From: Eulemur rufifrons
Lineage: Eukaryota > Chordata > Mammalia > Primates > Lemuridae
Length of the DNA: 64,000 nucleotides
NCBI RefSeq assembly: GCF_041146395.1
Contig: NC_090990.1
Coordinates: 41,550,001-41,614,000 of the forward strand
Reading direction: 5' to 3'
The notes under the pieces were generated by a model, which made no database searches, had not been told where the DNA came from, and saw nothing but the letters and a program-made list of their open reading frames with translations. Positions 54,421 through 64,000 of this stretch are shown piece by piece. Position 1 is the stretch's first letter; every line of letters begins with the position of its first letter. The translations under genes were made by a program, and so were the position numbers.

Positions 54421-54747
54421 TCCCTACACCGTTCCCACCTCTTCCTCTCACCTCATTTGCTGCCTGCTTCCCACATCAATGAGGCTGGAAAATGCAAGCA
54501 TTAGCCTATAGAGACAATGCTAAGATTTCCTGTTATTCATCCCAGATTTCCATGACAGTCAGATAAACAGGGAAATAATATAAATATACACCAGCTTTTC
54601 CAGCATGACCATGTTCCTAGTAAACTGAATATGTCTTATAAATCAAATGCTTTATAATACTGACTTCCAGTAAAATTGGAGACTTTCATTTTCATTTATG
54701 GTCATCGTCAGTTAGTAATAGTTCCTAGCACAAAATCTTAAATTAAT
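54421..54747. other. unassigned DNA
   Basis: No gene or repeat recognised. Confidence 0.4.
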
Positions 54748-54870
54748 AGTTTTCAATCCTGAGCACACTCACCAAGGGAGTCTTAAAAACATATAATGCA
54801 ATTTCCTGACTTCACTCAAGATCCACTAAAACTGAATATCTTGGTTTCATTTTGAAATTGCTTTTCCAAA
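54748..54870 (+). repeat. MER5-like hAT fragment
   Basis: AGTTTTCAATCCTGAGCACA and CACCAAGGGAGTCTTAAAAA resemble MER5B (GTGGTTCTCAACCTTGGCTGCACATT...CACCTGGGGAGCTTTTAAAA). Confidence 0.5.
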
Positions 54871-54884
54871 AAGAGAAAGTAATG

Positions 54885-55330
54885 AACGCGTACTTATTAA
54901 TAGTTTTGCTATACAGGGAGCAGAGAAATGAGGGAGTAGCTGGACGAGGACATGGGGTAAAAGGAAGATTCCTTTTGAGGATGAAATTGCTAACACCATG
55001 CTTATATCCTGATGTGAGAGACCCAGTAGAGAGCAAGGGAGAAACATATTAGTGAATCAGGAGAGAATGCAATTGCTAGAGAAAATTCCTTGAATAGGTA
55101 AGGAGATGCATCTGCACACAAGGAGAAGGGCGGGCCTTTGATAAAATTGTGGATGTCCATCTACATTAAAGTGAGAGAGATACAGTTAGGGTAGGTTGGT
55201 GGATGCTGTGGTGAGAATAGGTAGAAGTTCTACTTTCTCAGTGAGGTGGGAAGCAAGCTCATTAATAAAACAGTGGGCAAAGAGGAGACAGAAGATGTCT
55301 GTGAACAGAAGTGAAGATATTAAATTGTTA
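54885..55330 (-). repeat. L2, region upstream of RT
   Basis: TTTGCTATACAGGGAGCAGA, GAAATGAGGGAGTAGCTGGA, GACCCAGTAGAGAGCAAGGG and GTGAGGTGGGAAGCAAGCTC match the reverse L2 in the portion 5' of its RT domain (GCTGTAAAGGGGAGCAGAGAAATGGGG...GATCCAGTAGAGAGGG...AGTGAAATAGGAAGCAAGG). Confidence 0.75.
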
Positions 55331-55364
55331 CTTAGGGCAGTGATTGAACCAGGAAACTGGGGCA

Positions 55365-55600
55365 TGCAAATATTGCATGAACAAAACAAAACCTGCCCTT
55401 ATGACATTTACATTACAATGACAGAAAACAAACAAGGCAAGGGCATAATGAGAGTTGGATACTCCCTATAGAGTGGTCAAGGAAGACCTCGTGATTAGAT
55501 GACACTTGGAGAACTTGGAGATTTGAATAAACTGCAGGAGTAAGATGGGGCTGTGTGATTATTCTGAACAAAGAGAACCCCAAGTGCCCAATCCATAAGG
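55365..55600 (-). repeat. L2 3' end
   Basis: CATGAACAAAACAAAACCTG, CCCTTATGACATTTACATTA and GTGGTCAAGGAAGACCTCGT follow the reverse L2 3' end (GTGAACAAAACAGACAAAAATCCCTG...GTGGTCAGGGAAGGCCTC). It is a second copy, not continuous with 54885-55330. Confidence 0.8.
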
Positions 55601-56094
55601 GAACATGCTTAATATCATTTTTGAAGATACAAACCTTGATATGAAATCTAAGGAAGAATTTACGAGAAAAACATATTATAGGTCATTCCCACAGAAATAC
55701 AAAACTGAGTATGATATGACTTTGCCCTATTAGAAATCATGAAGCAGGGAAGACCAATCTATAAAAGTAATTATAATATTAATTTGATATGTTTATTAAT
55801 AAAAAGAAAGACAATGTATAAATTGCCTCTTATCATCCATCAGTGCAATGTATCAGACATTTGAAATTTAAAAAAAAAATGAGTTGACGGTACTTTTAAT
55901 TTTCTTTATTCTCTGGTGTAGCTTATGAGATAACCTGTTTCTTGAAAGTTTGATATAAGTCACCTATGAAATAGATAGAGCTTGTTTGATTACTTTTTCA
56001 AACCATATTATTAATTACTTGAAAGAAACTTCATTTTTTTTCCTCAGTTTTGTTTAAGTTATATTTTCTAAATTTATTTAGAAATAAAATTTTT
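55601..56094. other. unassigned AT-rich DNA
   Basis: No gene or repeat recognised. Confidence 0.4.
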
Positions 56095-57200
56095 AAAATA
56101 CTATTACAATAGCAACAAAAGATATAAAGACCTAGAAATAAACTCACCAAATGTATGTAATAGCTTTTAGAGAAAATGTATTAAACTTTCCTGAAGTACA
56201 TGTAAGAAGACCCAGCTGAATTAAGAAATTCCATGTCCATGATTCAGAAAACTCTCTATAAAAGCTGCAATTTTCACTCTCAGTAACCTATACATTCATT
56301 CATGAACCTCACTACTATCAAAGTCCAAACAAGAATTTGCAAAAAACATAAAAGCTGACTGTGAAACTCATACAGAATAATAAATGGCCAAAAGTATCTA
56401 AAACAATTGGAAAAAAATAATGACATGGGATTCAATTTGCTGCATATCAAGATTGTATAATACGTTGATGAATTGTGATAGGAAAAAATTTCTTAAGATA
56501 CAAAAAAGCACAAACTATTAATGAAAAGATTGAGAAATTTTACTGTATTTAAATCAACCCTTCTTATGAGAAAAGATAACATTAAATAAAAATGCAAGCT
56601 ACAGACTAAAAAAATATAATCACAACCCTTATAATTTATCAAGATTATTTAGAACATAGAAAGATCTCTTATGATTTTATAGAATAAAGACAATCCAACA
56701 GAAAAATAGGCAAAGGATATGAATTGTCAGTTCACAGGGAGCAGGGTGGCCAAATAACAAGTTTATGAGAAAATACTCAAATATTATTTCTCAGAATTCA
56801 GATGGGCAAAAAGTAATAAACATCAGAAAAATACATATGAAAATAATGAGATATTAATTTACAGCATAAAGATTGGCCAACATTAATAAATCTGGTAACA
56901 CCTAATGTTAACAAAGATGTGGGGGAGAAAATACCTGTACCTACTGGAAGGATTCATACCATTATTTTGGAGAGCAATTTGGCAATACCTGGTAAAGATG
57001 AAGATTCATATACTCTACAACTCATCAATTCCACTTCTGGATTTCTATCCTATAAGTGAACACAACAATAAGAAAATACTATTTTATATATATCCAAAGA
57101 GAATTAAACAAAGATGTTTATTGCTGAACTTTTTGAAATTGTCAAAAAGTAGAAATCGAAATCTCTCTTCATGGTGATGGTGGAGTAATGGATGAATAAA
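56095..57200 (+). repeat. ancient L1M, ORF2 end and 3' region
   Basis: AAAGACCTAGAAATAAACTC, CACTACTATCAAAGTCCAAA, CTGTGAAACTCATACAGAAT, AGAATTCAGATGGGCAAAAA and CCTATAAGTGAACACAACAA follow old L1 ORF2 ends (CACTACTATCAAAATTCC...). Heavily diverged, no intact frame. Confidence 0.65.
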
Positions 57201-57240
57201 CTGAGAAGGATACATATAACACAAACCAGTAATACCTATT

Positions 57241-57637
57241 TGTTTTGGGTTAAATGGTGTCTCCCCAGAAGTCATATGGCAAAGCCCTAGCCCAGTTCCT
57301 CGGAATATGATTGTATTTGGAGACAGGGCCTGTCAAGAGGTGATGAAGTTAAAACAAGAACATTGAGAGAGGGCTCTAATCCAATCTGACCGGTGTCCTT
57401 ATAAGAAAAGGAAATTTGAACAAATAAAGATACACATGTACAGAGAAAAGACCACGTGAGGGCCCATCAAGAAGGCAGTCATCTGCCAGCCAAGGAAAAT
57501 GGCCTCAGAAGAAATCGAACCTGCTGGCACTTTGATCTTAGACTTCCAGCCTCTAAAACTGTGAGAAAAAAAATTCCTGTTGTTTAAGCCACCCAGTCAG
57601 TGGTATTTTGTCACGGCAGCCCTAACAAACAAATACA
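57241..57637 (+). mobile_element. MLT1-type solo LTR (ERVL-MaLR)
   Basis: TGTTTTGGGTTAAATGGTGT, GATTGTATTTGGAGACAGGG, GTGTCCTTATAAGAAAAGGA, TTGATCTTAGACTTCCAGCC, CTGTTGTTTAAGCCACCCAG and GGCAGCCCTAACAAACAAAT are the MLT1 LTR from end to end. No internal region. Confidence 0.9.
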
Positions 57638-57639
57638 TT

Positions 57640-57835
57640 AATTAGTCTCTGCACTCTACATAAATTACCTCTAATCTTAACAACAACTCAATAATCTTGG
57701 TATTACTATTATTGCTACTTTATGTATATGAGGAAACTGAGACTCAAAGAGATTATGTAAATTGCCCGGTATCACACACTTAGTTAATAGCAGCTTAGCT
57801 TTTGAACCTAGAAAATCTGATGATGGAATTCAGTT
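57640..57835 (-). repeat. MIR
   Basis: TCTAATCTTAACAACAACTC, GAGGAAACTGAGACTCAAAG and CCGGTATCACACACTTAGTT follow the reverse MIR. Confidence 0.75.
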
Positions 57836-57859
57836 CCAAACATGATATTAAATCATTTA

Positions 57860-58205
57860 AAATTAATAAGCTAGATCAAAATATATCAACAGAGATAAAC
57901 ATAATGTTGAATGTCTAAAATATAATGTTGAATGCACAAAGCATCTATGAAAAAATACTTTCAATATGATATCATTTATAATAATTTTTTAAACATGCAC
58001 AAAATAGTACACCTTTGAAAGATGGGAAGGAGCATCAGGCTTAACTGTGTTTCTTTCCCTTTTTCTTTTTTTATTAAAAGAGAGCTGAAGCAAATATGAC
58101 AAAATATTAATGTCTGTTTAGTCTTTGTCATGGATAATAGGTGTCTGCTAAATTTTTTTCTGCACTTTTTTCTATGTATGAAATGTTTCATAATTTTAAA
58201 AACAT
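57860..58205 (+). repeat. L1M 3' end
   Basis: AGAGCTGAAGCAAATATGAC, AAAATATTAATGTCTGTTTA and GAAATGTTTCATAATTTTAA match old L1 3' UTR ends (GAGCTGAAGCAAATATGGCAAAATG...GAAATATTTCATAATAAAAAG). Confidence 0.65.
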
Positions 58206-58905
58206 TTTGTTTTTACAAAGCAAAGGATATTGCTTTAAACATCTTTCTTTGTGATTAAGTTGGATAGTAAATCTTATGTCCCTAAAAGGGCAGTTAATTC
58301 TTTCTGTCTTGAGTGTAAACAGTGAGGAAAATGTTTATCGTATGTTTGTTGTTTGTTTTTCTATTGGAATATTAAATGGGCAATTTTCTTTAACATATGT
58401 TGGGTGTCTCACAAAGCAGTGTGGACCCCTTTCCAAGTCAGGTTGCAGAGTTGATCCTACAGAGAAAGAATAAAGGAAGTGATTAGAAACAGATGTGACA
58501 TTTTAAAAGCCTCCACTGTAAAAGCAAAAAGGAGACAGAGATGGAGCTGGGCATAGTTCTAAAAAGAAAGCTCATTTCAAACATACAGAGAAGATCGTTT
58601 TCTCCATATGGACGAGAAAGAACTATGATTTAGGAGCTGGTTGCTCTGAGACACAATTAGGAATCAGACCAGAATCAGTGGTGGAAATCTTATGTTGCCT
58701 CGTTAGAAGGGAAAAAGCATTAATGTGGGATGTATATACTGGAAAGCTCTACAGAAGCTGAAATACAGTGGCAAACGAAATGAAGAGTCTTTTTTTAAAT
58801 CCATAACACATTTATATAAATATAACCCAAAGAAAGTTAAACACCATTTCATATTTGACAATGTTTCCCATATAATTTTAATATACCAAATAAGCTAATG
58901 TGTCT
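58206..58905. other. unassigned DNA
   Basis: No gene or repeat recognised. Confidence 0.4.
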
Positions 58906-59385
58906 CTTTTGGATTTTTTTTCAGATTATTATGGGGGTACAAATGCTTTGATTACATAAATTGCCTTTGCACTGCCCAAGTCAGAGCTACAAGTGTGCCC
59001 ATCCCCCAGACAGTGTGCATTGCACCCATTAAGTGTGAATTTACCCATCCCCTCAGCCCCCCTTCCACCTGCCTGTCACCCAATGATTGTTACTTCCGTA
59101 TGTGGACATAAGTGTTGTTTGATTACCACCAATTTAATGGTGAGTACATGTGGTGTTTGTTTTTCCATTCTTATGATACTTCACTTAGGATGGGCTCCAG
59201 CTCCATCCAGGATAATACAAGAGGTAGTTTACCATTTTTTATTATGTCTGAGTAGAACTCCATGGTATGCATATACCACATTTTATTAATCCATTCATGT
59301 ATTGATGGACACTTGGATTGTTTCCACATCTGTGCAACTGTGAATTGTGCTGCTATAAACATTCAAGTGCAGGTGTCTTTTTTTG
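58906..59385 (-). mobile_element. lemur-lineage L1 3' end (5'-truncated)
   Basis: A T-run, then ATTATTATGGGGGTACAAAT, TTTGCACTGCCCAAGTCAGA, GTGCCCATCCCCCAGACAGT, TAGGATGGGCTCCAGCTCC and GATGGACACTTGGATTGTTT: antisense strepsirrhine L1 3' end. The 98- and 63-codon frames over it are L1-derived. Confidence 0.88.
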
Positions 59386-59399
59386 AAATGAAGTGTCTT

Positions 59400-59905
59400 A
59401 AGAAATCAGGAGTAGTTGTGGAATTACTAAGTAGCCTAATTTCTGTGAATTTCTGGAACCCCGGTAAAAATCCTTAGAGGTCAATTTGCGTTTTCACAAG
59501 GGAAGCATTAAACATCACTCAGAGTTGTTAGGAGATAATTCTGCCCGTGTCTCTCCTGTTTTTGCACATCTTCTGAAGTCTTTTGTTCTGGGCTATCTTT
59601 TCAAGTACATATAAGTCAACAACCTCAAAAGATAGAGATAGTGTCTCCCTCTAAAGTAGAGAGGAGGATTTTTGCCTTCCGGTATAAAAGATGAAGATGT
59701 CCTAAGCTCAGGCTTCCTCCGCTGTGAAGCAAACCCACTACATGTGTGCAGCATCCACCTTGGTCACTCTACATTGTCCCCATGATATTTGGAAGACAAG
59801 GGTCGCCTTGTCTCCAAATATAAAAATGCAAAGCTCATGCCATTTGCTGTATGGTGAATAATAAAATTTTTTGTCTCTAATCCAGGAGTACTGTGACTTC
59901 TTTCA
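59400..59905 (+). mobile_element. LTR-like segment with TATA box and poly-A signal (tentative)
   Basis: TATAAAAG at 59683-59690 and AATAAA at 59860-59865, followed by a T/GT-rich stretch and TCTAATCCAGGAGTACTGTG, have the spacing of a retroviral U3-R-U5. I do not recognise the family and see no target duplication. A simple promoter-like coincidence is possible. Confidence 0.35.
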
Positions 59906-60024
59906 GCTTCCATGAAACTGTGACAGAGTAACCTGTATTACCTTGCAAGGAGGGTAAAATCTTAGATCCTTTATAGTCCTTAACAAGTGTCACTTCTAAG
60001 GTTAATGGCTGAATGTATTATGTT

Positions 60025-60245
60025 CAGATTCAACAAATATGTACTGATCACTTGTATGTGGCAAGCACTGTGCTAAGTGAGCATCTGCCAACCTTTGTCT
60101 TATTTAATCCTCACAGTGGCTTTATGAGAGTTTGAGGCATAGCTAGGTGAAATAACCTATGAAAAGTCCCATAGTTAATGAGTGACGGTTTCAGACTGCC
60201 CAGCCCAGGCAGTACAACTAGAGCATCTACTCTCAATGACTTTCT
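60025..60245 (-). repeat. MIR
   Basis: GGCAAGCACTGTGCTAAGTG, TATTTAATCCTCACAGTGGC and GTTTGAGGCATAGCTAGGTG follow the reverse MIR. The first ~40 bases (CAACAAATATGTACTGATCA) could be L2. Confidence 0.7.
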
Positions 60246-60544
60246 ATTCCCGCAGCAACACTTTCAGATTGCAGTTCTTGTCCCTTTTAACATTAGGGAA
60301 ACTGATATTTTAAACACTTAGTGCTTGCTCAAAGTCACAAAATTTACTCCTGAAGTTTAATGTCAATTTTATTATGAAATCAAAAGGAAATACTTATTAT
60401 TAAGTAAAGAAGTAGCTTTCAATCATTTTGCCTTAAAATCTTGATTCTGGCTATGATCTTCCAGTATTTTCTATTTATTTTGTAATTCTTGTATTAAAAG
60501 CAAAAGAAGCGCATTGTTGCAAAAGACTTAGGATTATTAAAAAA
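60246..60544. other. mostly unassigned; weak MIR patch
   Basis: AACATTAGGGAAACTGATAT and GCTTGCTCAAAGTCACAAAA at 60287-60345 hint at a reverse MIR core. Confidence 0.35.
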
Positions 60545-61262
60545 AGAAGTACATTGTTGCAGATAAGATCAACTAAAAGATGCTAAAGTTAGTAGACAAA
60601 AGTTTGAGGAGACACAGGATTTACATAATTTCAAGAAACTTATCAACTGCAAAGAAAAACAGTGACTTTATGGTAGAGAAACGCAGCAGACACCAACTTA
60701 ACCCAATGATCAAAATACATTACCAGCAATAAGAAAAAGCAACAGTGTGATTTGATTGATTTATATCATACACTGCGAGGGACATACATCTTTTTTTTTT
60801 TTAATTCTTGCCAACATCATGTATATAACCTCATTCTTACCATGAGAAAATATCAGACATACCCAAATTGAGAAACATTCTATGAAATAACTAATCAATA
60901 TTTATCAAAACTGTCAAGACCATGAAAGCCAAAGAAAAACAGCAGAATTGTTACAGATGGAGGGAGACTAAGGAGAAATAACAGCTAGATGCAATGTGAG
61001 ATCTTGGATAGGATCCTAGAACACACAGGGAAAAACATTCATTTTAAAATGGGTAAAATTAGAAAAAGGTCTGTAGTTGAGTTAATAATATAGTACCAAT
61101 GTTAATTTCCTCCACTTGATAATTGTACTACAGTTATTTAAGTTATTAACATTAGGGAGAACAGGATGAGGTATATAAGGGAATTCTTTGTCTTATTTTT
61201 TCAACTTGTAAGTCTAAAATTAGTTCAAAATTAGAAGTTTCAAAAAATAAAATTATGTTGTT
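60545..61262 (+). repeat. ancient L1M-type 3' end
   Basis: AGAAACGCAGCAGACACCAA, ATACCCAAATTGAGAAACAT, TGTCAAGACCATGAAAGCCA, AGGATCCTAGAACACACAGG and TACCAATGTTAATTTCCTCC run in the order of an old LINE 3' end (CAGACAAACCCAAATTGAGGGACATTC...GTACCAATGTTAATTTCCTGG). Confidence 0.7.
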
Positions 61263-61284
61263 TACATAAAACAATGTTTTATGA

Positions 61285-61525
61285 AATGTAATATAGTGGT
61301 TAAGAGCATATTCTCTATATTCAAACCCTAGCTTGGTTACTTATAAACTGTGTAACTTGGGGCAAGTTATACTAATCATTCTGTGTTCCAATTTCCTCAT
61401 CTCAAAAAGGAGTATCATAATAATACCTACTTTATCAGGTTGTTATGAAGATTAAATAAGAGAATCATTGCTAAATGCTAAGAACAGAGGTTGACGCTCA
61501 ATGAGTTGTCTGTTTTATTATTAAT
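61285..61525 (+). repeat. MIR, full length
   Basis: ATATAGTGGTTAAGAGCATA, TAACTTGGGGCAAGTTATAC, CCAATTTCCTCATCTCAAAA, AGGTTGTTATGAAGATTAAA and GACGCTCAATGAGTTGTCTG: the best preserved MIR in the window. Confidence 0.92.
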
Positions 61526-63334
61526 ATTCAGTGGTTTATCTATGCCGGGTAGTCCTTGGGTTTCGCCTGTCAAAAGATGGTCTCATCAAAGACACCAATC
61601 ATGTGTTGGGAATGAAAAGCAGGAGAGTAGCAGGAGCAAAGGCCTGGCCTCGTAAGGATGTGCTCTGAACTGGGAATTGTCAGCTCACGTGCTGACAAGG
61701 ACCAAGCCTGAGACACCAGCCAGTAGAGTCAACCCGGGAGGGAATGTGGTGATCTGAAGAGCCGGTGCCCTGTCCAGTGGGAGCAGGGACACTCCTGCTG
61801 TCACCATGACAAACTGTGTCAGATCCTCCAGTTTTGCAAGAATCTTGGCTTTTCGTAAGAAGACTCCCAACTTCTAAGTGTTGGAAAATAGTTCAAAAAT
61901 GTAAATCGCCCTGGGTCCAAGGCTATAAAGGCCAAACCCAACACGTGAGTGAGCTAGATGCAGCTGGTGGCCTCCACCTTGATGGCCAACATTTTAGCAG
62001 GTACAACTGGTGGAGGGGGGAGTGGGTGGGGCTTTAAGGTCAACAAAATACCTTCGTGCAAATTCGCTCTGCTGTTAATTAGCCTCACCCACACACACAT
62101 GCTTACGCAGACACACATATGCCTGCAAGTCACCGCATCATATATGCTTGGGAAACTCAGAATTAAACACAATTAAACGCAATTTGGTAAACTGCAAGTC
62201 TCAGAACACTTTACATGCTTAGGTACATTGTAAATTCTGATTAAAGGCTACGCTATGCCTTTTTTCCTCCTAATTTCATCTGTCACTGGGCCATTTTCGG
62301 AGGAGCTACTCATGGGACAAGTGTTCTGTGAAAACACTTAGGGGACACTGGACTCTATGGTTTCTGATGCTCCACCCAGGCCTGATCCACCTCAGTCCTG
62401 ATCTACCTCAGTCCTGATCTTTCTTTTCTTCTCCCCATAGTACTTGATGCATGGTGCACTCTTGGTCAAAGCTTAAGGAATTAACTGCCTCTTACAAGGG
62501 AATTTAGGGCTCACAATACAGTCTGTACTTCAGTTTAGGAGGAGGAAAAAAAGAAAAGAAATAAAGCCATATGCCACATTGGATTGAAACAAGCTCCCAG
62601 ACTCTGCCAGTTGGTTTTGATTGTTTGCAAAGGAAAAGCCAAACAAAGAAGGAGGAGGAATTTATTTCAGTAAACAGCATCTTTCAAAGAGAAAGAACTC
62701 AGTCTCCTCCAGGAGAGGTGGCCTCACTGCTGTTACAATCAGAAAACATTTGCAAACAACCACTTGGTTAAAGAAAACAACATGTTCAAACAACAGAACT
62801 GTGGGTTTCCTTGGGGCGTTTGGTCTGTGTGTGTATGGGTATGTGTGTACGGGTGGTTTGGAAGGAGGCAGGAGGAGATGCACTTGCATACATATTCATC
62901 TTTATGTCTAAGAGCATTTGGTATCTTGGGATAGGAAAGTAAAAGGTTTATACATGCAGTGCATTGAAGCACTATGGGATTTTATACACTGTCTTGCCAA
63001 ACATTCCTCAGCAGATGACGGAAACAAGTGCCAGAGAAGTTGAGTGGATTTCTTAAGGAATAGATTGCACCCCTGTTCCCTGTCGACCCTACTTCTCTCT
63101 GCCTGTGTTCTTTTCCCAATATGCTGCCTCTTAAAGCATAGGAGCATTTGAAGAAAGAGTTTATATAGCCACAACTCTAAATAGGTAATTCTGGCAACAG
63201 TGAAACAAACATGGGGAATTGCAGAAATCAAACAGAAGAGTTGCATGTTGGTCTACACTCTACAGCAACAAAGTCACATGCACACTGAAATCCAGAGGAA
63301 ATCTGATCAGTTGCTGGGAGATATTATAAACGAG
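61526..63334. other. mostly unassigned unique DNA
   Basis: No repeat family recognised over most of 1.8 kb. Contains CA-rich 62085-62118, GT-rich 62820-62856 and a small 16-base tandem at 62381-62420. Overlapping frames of 60-112 codons on both strands show no known domains. Confidence 0.4.
62381..62420. repeat. 16-base tandem repeat, 2.5 copies
   Basis: CCTGATCCACCTCAGT, CCTGATCTACCTCAGT and CCTGATCT in tandem with one mismatch. Confidence 0.9.
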
Positions 63335-63605
63335 GACAATAATGATAGTGGTGGCTGGCAATTAATATTCACTGAGAGCTCTCTTCATGCCAAGCACTGT
63401 CCTGTATGCTTTCTGTCCATCATGTTCAATCTCGCAGTTGCTCTCTCTACAAGAAAGGTGGCCCTATCATATGTTAACAGAGGAGATAACTCAAGGTCAG
63501 GAGGCCTGAATAAATAATTGTCCCAGGCTATACAATTCAGAAGTGGACATGCTGGGATTTGAACTGAGATCTATCTGATTCCAAAGTCCTGAATTGTTTC
63601 ATCAC
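63335..63605 (-). repeat. MIR, full length
   Basis: ATGCCAAGCACTGTCCTGTA, TCAATCTCGCAGTTGCTCTC, GAGGAGATAACTCAAGGTCA and GGGATTTGAACTGAGATCTA follow the reverse MIR. Confidence 0.7.
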
Positions 63606-63674
63606 ACGAAGGGACAAGAATGATAGGAAGCCATTTATGTATCATGGTATATGTTAATTTTCACATATCTAAAG

Positions 63675-64000
63675 ACATGCTCACTCTATGTCTACTGTGT
63701 GCCCAGTGTGTGTCACTGTGGTCAGTGCTGAGGACGAACCAAGGAGACTGTGCCTGGGCACTCAAGATCGGATCAGAGGAGGGTAAGGAAGACAAGATAA
63801 GTATTATGATCTGGGCCACAGGGGAGCATGTGAGGGCCCATCACACTGAGGACTGAGGAGGTCCTGGAAGGGCACTTGGAACCGACAGCATTCGAGGTGG
63901 TCCTTGAAAGAGGAGCAGGTTCTCAGTGAGGAGGCAGGAAGAAAATGCTGTTCTAGACACAAAAGAACTGGAGGATCGAAGAGCAGTGGGCAGCTGTGGG
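63675..64000 (-). repeat. L2 3' segment, runs off the window
   Basis: GTCTACTGTGTGCCCAGTGT, GTGGTCAGTGCTGAGGACGA and CGAGGTGGTCCTTGAAAGAG follow the reverse L2 from its 3' terminus. Continues past the window end. Confidence 0.6.

Overview
This window is nuclear DNA from a mammal, almost certainly a strepsirrhine primate and most likely a lemur. Three Alu elements (20295-20647, 22568-22912, 29904-30237) carry an extra segment after the left-arm A-rich linker, a TTATCTGGCCAAC-type insertion followed by an AAAAATATATAT stretch. That segment marks strepsirrhine Alus and is absent from human Alus. Three L1 3' ends (30410, 40872, 58906) have a lemur-type 3' UTR containing CTACATGATGAGTG and TTTTGTACCCCCATAATAAGCTGAA. 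The species cannot be fixed from sequence alone.

I find no protein-coding gene, tRNA, rRNA or known ncRNA that I would defend. Open frames are short (longest 153 codons), often overlap on both strands, and many lie inside repeats. The window reads as intergenic DNA or the inside of a large intron. Most identifiable DNA is transposon relic. There are about 35 MIR pieces, about 25 L2 pieces, one L3/CR1 piece, ancient L1M pieces, younger L1 insertions, six Alus, MaLR LTRs (6931, 17349, 57241), and hAT transposons (MER5, MER20, MER1-type). Three unnamed families also recur, here called F1, F2 and F3.

Layout. 1-2.4 kb: mostly unassigned, one (CA)n. 2.4-7.3 kb: MER5A and a long L2 broken by a MIR and a hAT element, then an inverted 99-bp copy of part of that L2, then an MLT1 LTR. 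7.3-13.6 kb: MIR, F1, a long L2 with a MIR inside, a CpG-retaining unique stretch with a candidate exon, a candidate micro-exon, and two tandem F2 copies. 13.6-15.9 kb: three antisense L1 segments, one hosting a MER1-type element. 16-25 kb: MIRs, a solo MST-type LTR, Alus, a MaLR internal relic, MER20s and an L3/CR1 relic. 25-34 kb: sparse MIR/L2, a lemur Alu, a lemur L1 3' end, AluJ and a (TGG)-rich tract. 34-45 kb: long antisense L2s, MIRs, a unique stretch with a candidate exon, and F1. 45-48 kb: a long antisense L1M split by an AluJ. 48-64 kb: L1M, L2, MIR, a truncated and internally deleted L1 with 14-bp target duplications, an MLT1 LTR, a lemur L1, an LTR-like piece, and L2 running off the end.

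The most unusual thing I see is a perfect 99-bp inverted duplication (4982-5080 versus 6832-6930). The left copy is continuous with an ancient L2 and the right copy is a foreign block between a MIR and an LTR. Perfect identity in such old sequence means either a recent templated inversion or an assembly/library artefact. Repeat-family names come from memory of consensus sequences, not from a database search, and boundaries are usually good to 5-20 bases.
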